Origin: Saccharomonospora viridis DSM 43017
GTDB lineage: Bacteria; Actinomycetota; Actinomycetes; Mycobacteriales; Pseudonocardiaceae
DNA length: 64,000 bases
Direction of reading: 5' to 3'
NCBI RefSeq assembly: GCF_000023865.1
Contig: NC_013159.1
Span: forward strand, 1,576,001 to 1,640,000
Shown: one piece after another, positions 60,265-64,000 of the stretch
Numbering within the stretch: position 1 is the first letter of the stretch
How the letters are laid out: every line of letters starts with the position of its first letter
Program-made: the position numbers and the translations under genes
The notes under the pieces: generated by a model
The model's input: only the letters and a program-made list of their open reading frames with translations
What the model was told of the DNA's origin: nothing
Databases searched by the model: none

Positions 60265-61783
60265 TCCAGTGGCGGCCCGTGCGTTGCATCATCGCCTCCG
60301 CCGACGGCGGCCCCCACGAACCCGGTTCGTACGGCTCCGGCGGACCCAAAGTGGCCCAATGCTTCAGGATGGGGTCGAGGATCTGCCAGGACAGCTCGAC
60401 CTCCTCGTTACCGGGGAAAAGCGACGGTTCGCCCAACAACACGTCGAGGATCAACCGCTCGTAGGCCTCCGGCGAGCTTTCGGTGAACGCGTGTCCGTAG
60501 CCGAAGTCCATCGTGACGTCGCGGACCTCCATCGTGGTTCCCGGCACCTTGGAACCGAACCGCAACGTCACACCCTCGTCCGGCTGCACCCGGATCACCA
60601 AAGCGTTCTCGCCGAGCTCCTCGGTCGCGGTCGAGTCGAACGGCAGGTGCGGAGCCCGCTTGAAGATCACGGCCACTTCGGTGACCCTGCGCCCCAACCG
60701 CTTGCCCGTGCGCAGGTAGAACGGGACCCCCGCCCACCGGCGGTTACGCACCTGCAGGGTCACGGCCGCGTAGGTCTCGGTGGTGGAGTCCTTCGGAAAG
60801 CCTTGCTCCTGGTGCAGGCCGAGCACCCTCTTGCCACCCTGCCACCCACCGACGTACTGGCCACGCGCCGTGGTCTCCTCGAACGGCCCCACCGGTGTGG
60901 TCGCGCTCAACACCTTGACCTTCTCGGCGCGCAGAGCCTCCGGTTCGAACGACCCCGGCTCCTCCATCGCGGTCAACGCGAGCAGCTGCAGCAAGTGGTT
61001 CTGGATCACGTCGCGTGCCGCGCCGATGCCCTCGTAGTAACTCGCGCGCCCACCGATGCCGATGTCCTCGGCCATCGTGATCTGCACGTGGTCGACGTAG
61101 TTCGCGTTCCAGATCGGCTCGAACAACTGGTTGGCGAACCGCAACGCCAGGATGTTCTGCACCGTCTCCTTGCCGAGGTAGTGGTCGATGCGGAACACCG
61201 AATCCTCGGGGAAGACCTCATTGACGATGGCGTTCAGTTCCCTGGCGCTTTCCAGGTCGTGCCCGAACGGTTTTTCCACCACGACCCGACGCCACACGCC
61301 TTCGGAGGCCTGCGCCAACCCGCACCGGGCGAGCTGTTTCGTCACCACCGGGAAGGCCCACGGCGGAATCGACAGGTAGAACGCCGTGTTACCGCCGGTA
61401 CCGCGCTCCTCGGCCATGGTCCGAACCGTCTCGGCCAGCTCGTCGAACGCCTCGTCGTCGTCGAACGAACCGTGGACGAACCGGATGCCTTCGGCCAGCC
61501 GGTTCCACACCGACTCCCGAAACGGTGTCCGTGCGTACTCGGCCACCGCGTCGTGTATCTGTTGGCCGAAGTCCTGGTGCTCCCACTCCCGGCGAGCGAA
61601 GCCGATCAAGGAGAACCCCGCGGGAAGCAGCCCACGGTTGGCGAGGTCGTAGATCGCGGGCATGAGCTTCTTCCGCGACAGGTCCCCGGTGATGCCGAAG
61701 ATCACCAGGCTTGACGGCCCGGCGATCCTCGGCAGTCGCTTGTCGCGCGGGTCGCGCAGCGGGTTGACCCAACCTTCCTTCAT
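60254..61783 (-). CDS. zwf: Glucose-6-phosphate 1-dehydrogenase
   Basis: A 509-residue enzyme starting the oxidative pentose phosphate pathway. LVIFGITGDLSRKKLMPAIYDL is the NADP-binding motif. VVVEKPFGHDLESA and the catalytic FRIDHYLGKETVQNILALRFAN (Asp/His/Lys) follow, and GVPFYLRTGKRL is conserved. ATG 61783 overlaps the pgi stop. The final residues, HWRRP, are encoded where the 72-bp repeat array begins, so the stop codon lies within repeat sequence. Confidence 0.97.
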   Translation of the reverse strand: MKEGWVNPLRDPRDKRLPRIAGPSSLVIFGITGDLSRKKLMPAIYDLANRGLLPAGFSLIGFARREWEHQDFGQQIHDAVAEYARTPFRESVWNRLAEGIRFVHGSFDDDEAFDELAETVRTMAEERGTGGNTAFYLSIPPWAFPVVTKQLARCGLAQASEGVWRRVVVEKPFGHDLESARELNAIVNEVFPEDSVFRIDHYLGKETVQNILALRFANQLFEPIWNANYVDHVQITMAEDIGIGGRASYYEGIGAARDVIQNHLLQLLALTAMEEPGSFEPEALRAEKVKVLSATTPVGPFEETTARGQYVGGWQGGKRVLGLHQEQGFPKDSTTETYAAVTLQVRNRRWAGVPFYLRTGKRLGRRVTEVAVIFKRAPHLPFDSTATEELGENALVIRVQPDEGVTLRFGSKVPGTTMEVRDVTMDFGYGHAFTESSPEAYERLILDVLLGEPSLFPGNEEVELSWQILDPILKHWATLGPPEPYEPGSWGPPSAEAMMQRTGRHWRRP

Positions 61784-63396
61784 GGGCTGAGCTCCTGTAC
61801 GGCTCGGACGACATCGGCCAGGCCCGCCGCCCGGTCGGTCAGGTGCAGCCGCAACACAGGCCTGCCCGTCCCGGCCAACACCTGGCCGTCCCCCAGCGCC
61901 TGTGCGAGCTGCAACGTGCCCAGGGTGTAGGGGCGGCCCGGCACGGGCACGTCCTCCTCGTTCGACCCCGTGATCTGCAAAAAGCTCCCGTTCGGGTGGC
62001 CACCTTTGTGGTACTGGCCTGTGGAGTGCAGGAAACGCGGCCCCCACCCGAACGTCGTCTGCTTGCCCGTCCGTCGGGCGAATTCGCTGCGAAGCACGGT
62101 GGCGGAGGCGTCGTCGAGTCGGTCCAGATACGCCTGTACCGCGAGGTAGCCGCCGTCGGCGACATCGCTGACGAACTCGCGCAGCACGTCCGTGAGCGTG
62201 CCCGTCCTCGCTTTGTCCACCGGCCCGTACACCTCGACGGGGCCGATCACGGCCGCCGGTTCCTCGGTGCTGGTCAGCGCCTGCGGGTTGTCCAACAGCG
62301 CTCTCGCGGCCTTCTTCGCGGCCTCGACGTCGGGCTGGTCGAACGGGTTGATCCGCAGCAGCCTCCCCACCACCGCGACCGCGTACTCCCACAGCAGGAA
62401 CTGTGCGCCGAGCGAACCCGTGACGGCGACGGCGGAGGCCCCGGTCGCCGGTCCCACCGCTACGGGGGTGGCGTCGGCTCCGGCGTCCGCGAAGCCGGGG
62501 GCGTCGGGGCTTTCGACGACCACGGGCAGCAGTCCGGTGCCCTGTTTACCCGTGGACTCGGCGATGAGCTGTTCGGCCCAGTCGCCGAACCCGGTGATGC
62601 CGGAACCGGTGTCGGCGAGCACCACCTTCTCGGCCCCGCCCGCGTGGGCCGCGCCGAGTGCCGCCGCCAAGCGCAACGCGGGGTTGTCCGGGGAATCGGT
62701 CGACAGCTGCCCCGCCACACTCGCCGCCTGGTCGAGCAGGCGAGCCACGTCCGCGCCCGCCAGCCCGGCGGGGACGAGACCGAACGCGGACAGCGCCGAG
62801 TAGCGGCCACCCACGTGGGGGTCGGCGAGGAAGACCCTGCGGTACCCCTCCGCGGAGGCCAGTTCGGCCAGTGGCGAGCCCGGGTCGGTGACCACGATCA
62901 TCCTGCTGGCCGCGTCGATCCCGGCATCGGCGAACGCCTCGGCGAAGATGCGCCGATGGCTGTCCGTCTCCACCGTCGTGCCCGATTTCGACGACACCAC
63001 GAGCACGGTGCGTTCCAGGTCGCCGGCGAGAGCGTCGGCGACCTGGCCGGGATCGGTGGTGTCCAGCACCGTCAACGCCACTTTCTCGGTGGAGGCGATG
63101 ACCTCGGGAGCGAGTGACGAACCACCCATCCCGGCGAGGACGACGCGGTCGAGTCCCTCGGCACGCAGCTCGGTCCGCAACGACTCGACCTCGCCGATCA
63201 ACGGCCGCGAGCTTCTGTGTAGCGCGGTCCACGCCAGCCGGATCGACGCCTCGGCCTCGGCCTCTGGCCCCCACAGTGTGGCGTCCTGCGCGGTCAGCTT
63301 CGAAGCCACACCGTCGGAGACGAGTTCGTCCAGCAGTTGCCGGGCCGATTCGGCGAGGACGGAATCGGTGATCTCGACTGTCGTGCGATCCGCCAT
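61780..63396 (-). CDS. pgi: Glucose-6-phosphate isomerase, actinobacterial tal-linked form
   Basis: A 538-residue SIS-domain isomerase interconverting glucose and fructose 6-phosphates. VVLAGMGGSSLAPEVIAS, LVVSSKSGTTVETDSHRRIF and VGGRYSALSAFGLVPAGLAG are sugar-phosphate-binding segments. FLQITGSNEEDVPVPG and STGQYHKGGHPNGSFLQI occur near the C-terminus. The protein is shorter than and diverged from classical Pgi; such proteins are encoded between tal and zwf in several actinobacteria. ATG 63396 shares one base with the tal stop. Confidence 0.92.
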   Translation of the reverse strand: MADRTTVEITDSVLAESARQLLDELVSDGVASKLTAQDATLWGPEAEAEASIRLAWTALHRSSRPLIGEVESLRTELRAEGLDRVVLAGMGGSSLAPEVIASTEKVALTVLDTTDPGQVADALAGDLERTVLVVSSKSGTTVETDSHRRIFAEAFADAGIDAASRMIVVTDPGSPLAELASAEGYRRVFLADPHVGGRYSALSAFGLVPAGLAGADVARLLDQAASVAGQLSTDSPDNPALRLAAALGAAHAGGAEKVVLADTGSGITGFGDWAEQLIAESTGKQGTGLLPVVVESPDAPGFADAGADATPVAVGPATGASAVAVTGSLGAQFLLWEYAVAVVGRLLRINPFDQPDVEAAKKAARALLDNPQALTSTEEPAAVIGPVEVYGPVDKARTGTLTDVLREFVSDVADGGYLAVQAYLDRLDDASATVLRSEFARRTGKQTTFGWGPRFLHSTGQYHKGGHPNGSFLQITGSNEEDVPVPGRPYTLGTLQLAQALGDGQVLAGTGRPVLRLHLTDRAAGLADVVRAVQELSP

Positions 63397-64000
63397 CAGC
63401 TCTGCACCTTCGCCGACTCGAGTTGGCTCCGGACCGTGTCGAGCAGCTCCGCCCACGACTTCTCGAACTTCTCCACACCCTCGTCCTCGAGCGTGCGGAA
63501 CACGTCGTTGACGTCGATGCCGACCGCGGTGACCCGGTCGAACACCTGCTGGGCCTGCTCGGCGGTGCCTGTCACCGTGTCGCCGTGGATGTCGGCGTGA
63601 TCGGCGACGGCCTCCAGGGTCTTCTCCGGCATCGTGTTGACCGTGTTCGCGACGACGAGTTCGTCCACGTAACGAGTGTCGGAGTATTCGGGGTTCTTCA
63701 CACCCGTGGACGCCCACAACGGACGCTGTGGATTCGCACCGGCCTGCTTGAGCGCCGCCCAACGCTCACTGGCGAACTTCTCCTGGTAGGCGGCGTAGGC
63801 GAGACGGGCGTTGGCGAGGGCGGCCTCACCACGCAGCGCCAGCGCTTCGTCGGTTCCGATGGCCTCCAGCCGCTTGTCCACCTCCGAGTCCACTCGCGAG
63901 ACGAAGAACGAGGCCACGGACTGGATGCTCGACAGATCGTGTCCGGCTTCCTTGGCCTGCTCCAGCCCGGCGAAGAACGCGTCGATCACGGCGCGGTAAC
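63396..64000 (-). CDS. tal: Transaldolase, C-terminal part (partial)
   Basis: The last 201 codons of a transaldolase, running off the right edge. [14 protein letters not shown]-type sequence begins the visible part; [19 protein letters not shown] follows. [23 protein letters not shown] contains the Schiff-base Lys, and [16 protein letters not shown] is conserved. It transfers dihydroxyacetone units between sedoheptulose 7-phosphate and glyceraldehyde 3-phosphate. tkt probably lies beyond the edge, as in related genomes. Its stop and the pgi start form TGATG. Confidence 0.95.
   Translation of the reverse strand, partial: YRAVIDAFFAGLEQAKEAGHDLSSIQSVASFFVSRVDSEVDKRLEAIGTDEALALRGEAALANARLAYAAYQEKFASERWAALKQAGANPQRPLWASTGVKNPEYSDTRYVDELVVANTVNTMPEKTLEAVADHADIHGDTVTGTAEQAQQVFDRVTAVGIDVNDVFRTLEDEGVEKFEKSWAELLDTVRSQLESAKVQS

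Noticed and set aside
59952-60359. 135-codon minus-strand frame through the 72-bp repeats, giving a 24-residue protein repeat
   Set aside because: It begins in a wrong frame inside zwf, lacks a ribosome site and stays open only because the repeat length is a multiple of three. Kept as a DNA repeat, not a gene.

Overview
This 64 kb window is chromosomal DNA of a high-GC actinobacterium. Gene content and order point to the Pseudonocardiales (Saccharomonospora/Amycolatopsis-like relatives). The evidence is a BldD with an intact c-di-GMP signature beside nusB and pyrR, plus mIHF, WhiA, RbpA, OpcA, an actinobacterial PriA lacking helicase motifs, GpgS, and gene strings in the same order as Mycobacterium and Streptomyces. 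The species call is inference. No tRNA, rRNA, IS element, prophage or CRISPR array was found.

Layout. (1) 1-3.3 kb: end of mltG, aroE, a secreted EEP-family phosphodiesterase and a D-2-hydroxyacid dehydrogenase. (2) 3.4-9.8 kb, accessory: serine hydrolase, a split hydrolase/phosphoribosyltransferase pair, a small membrane protein, a divergent GlcNAc/glucose-type PTS cluster (regulator-IIC-HPr on minus, IIB-IIA on plus) around a DasR-type operator, and a Rieske lipoprotein. (3) 10.1-15.8 kb: prepilin peptidase, aroC-aroK-aroB-aroQ and a beta-propeller lipoprotein. (4) 15.8-19.3 kb: B-4DMT membrane protein, pepQ-efp-nusB and bldD. (5) 19.5-28.1 kb: pyrR-pyrB-pyrC-x-carA-carB-pyrF with a PyrR-binding leader. 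(6) 28.4-32.2 kb: mihF-gmk-rpoZ-coaBC-metK. (7) 32.2-37.9 kb: acyltransferase-priA and fmt-rsmB. (8) 38.0-42.6 kb: rpe-ribD-ribE-ribBA-ribH-PH protein. (9) 42.6-44.5 kb: EamA exporter and xth on minus. (10) 44.7-49.5 kb: uvrC-rapZ-yvcK-whiA, closed by a strong terminator. (11) 49.8-52.7 kb, variable: gpgS, a T4 endoV-like protein, an unknown protein and an SRPBCC protein. (12) 53.0-56.6 kb: gap-pgk-tpiA-secG-rbpA. (13) 56.8-58.0 kb: orphan histidine kinase. (14) 58.2-64 kb on minus: tal-pgi-zwf-opcA-pgl.

Most operon genes overlap by 4 bp (ATGA or GTGA) or 1 bp, implying translational coupling. Several transcription-unit heads instead have a TANNNT -10 hexamer 6-9 nt before the start codon, the signature of leaderless mRNA. 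No obviously new multi-gene system is present; the core is conserved housekeeping. The observations most worth a second look are regulatory or repeat-based: a short leaderless ORF coupled to fmt, a terminator-like hairpin in the mihF leader, the PyrR/RBS overlap, BldD- and DasR-type operators, a 72-bp tandem repeat at the 3' end of zwf, a 21-bp tandem repeat at the end of a hydrolase gene, and a 22-bp perfect inverted repeat with a third copy between rbpA and the kinase.
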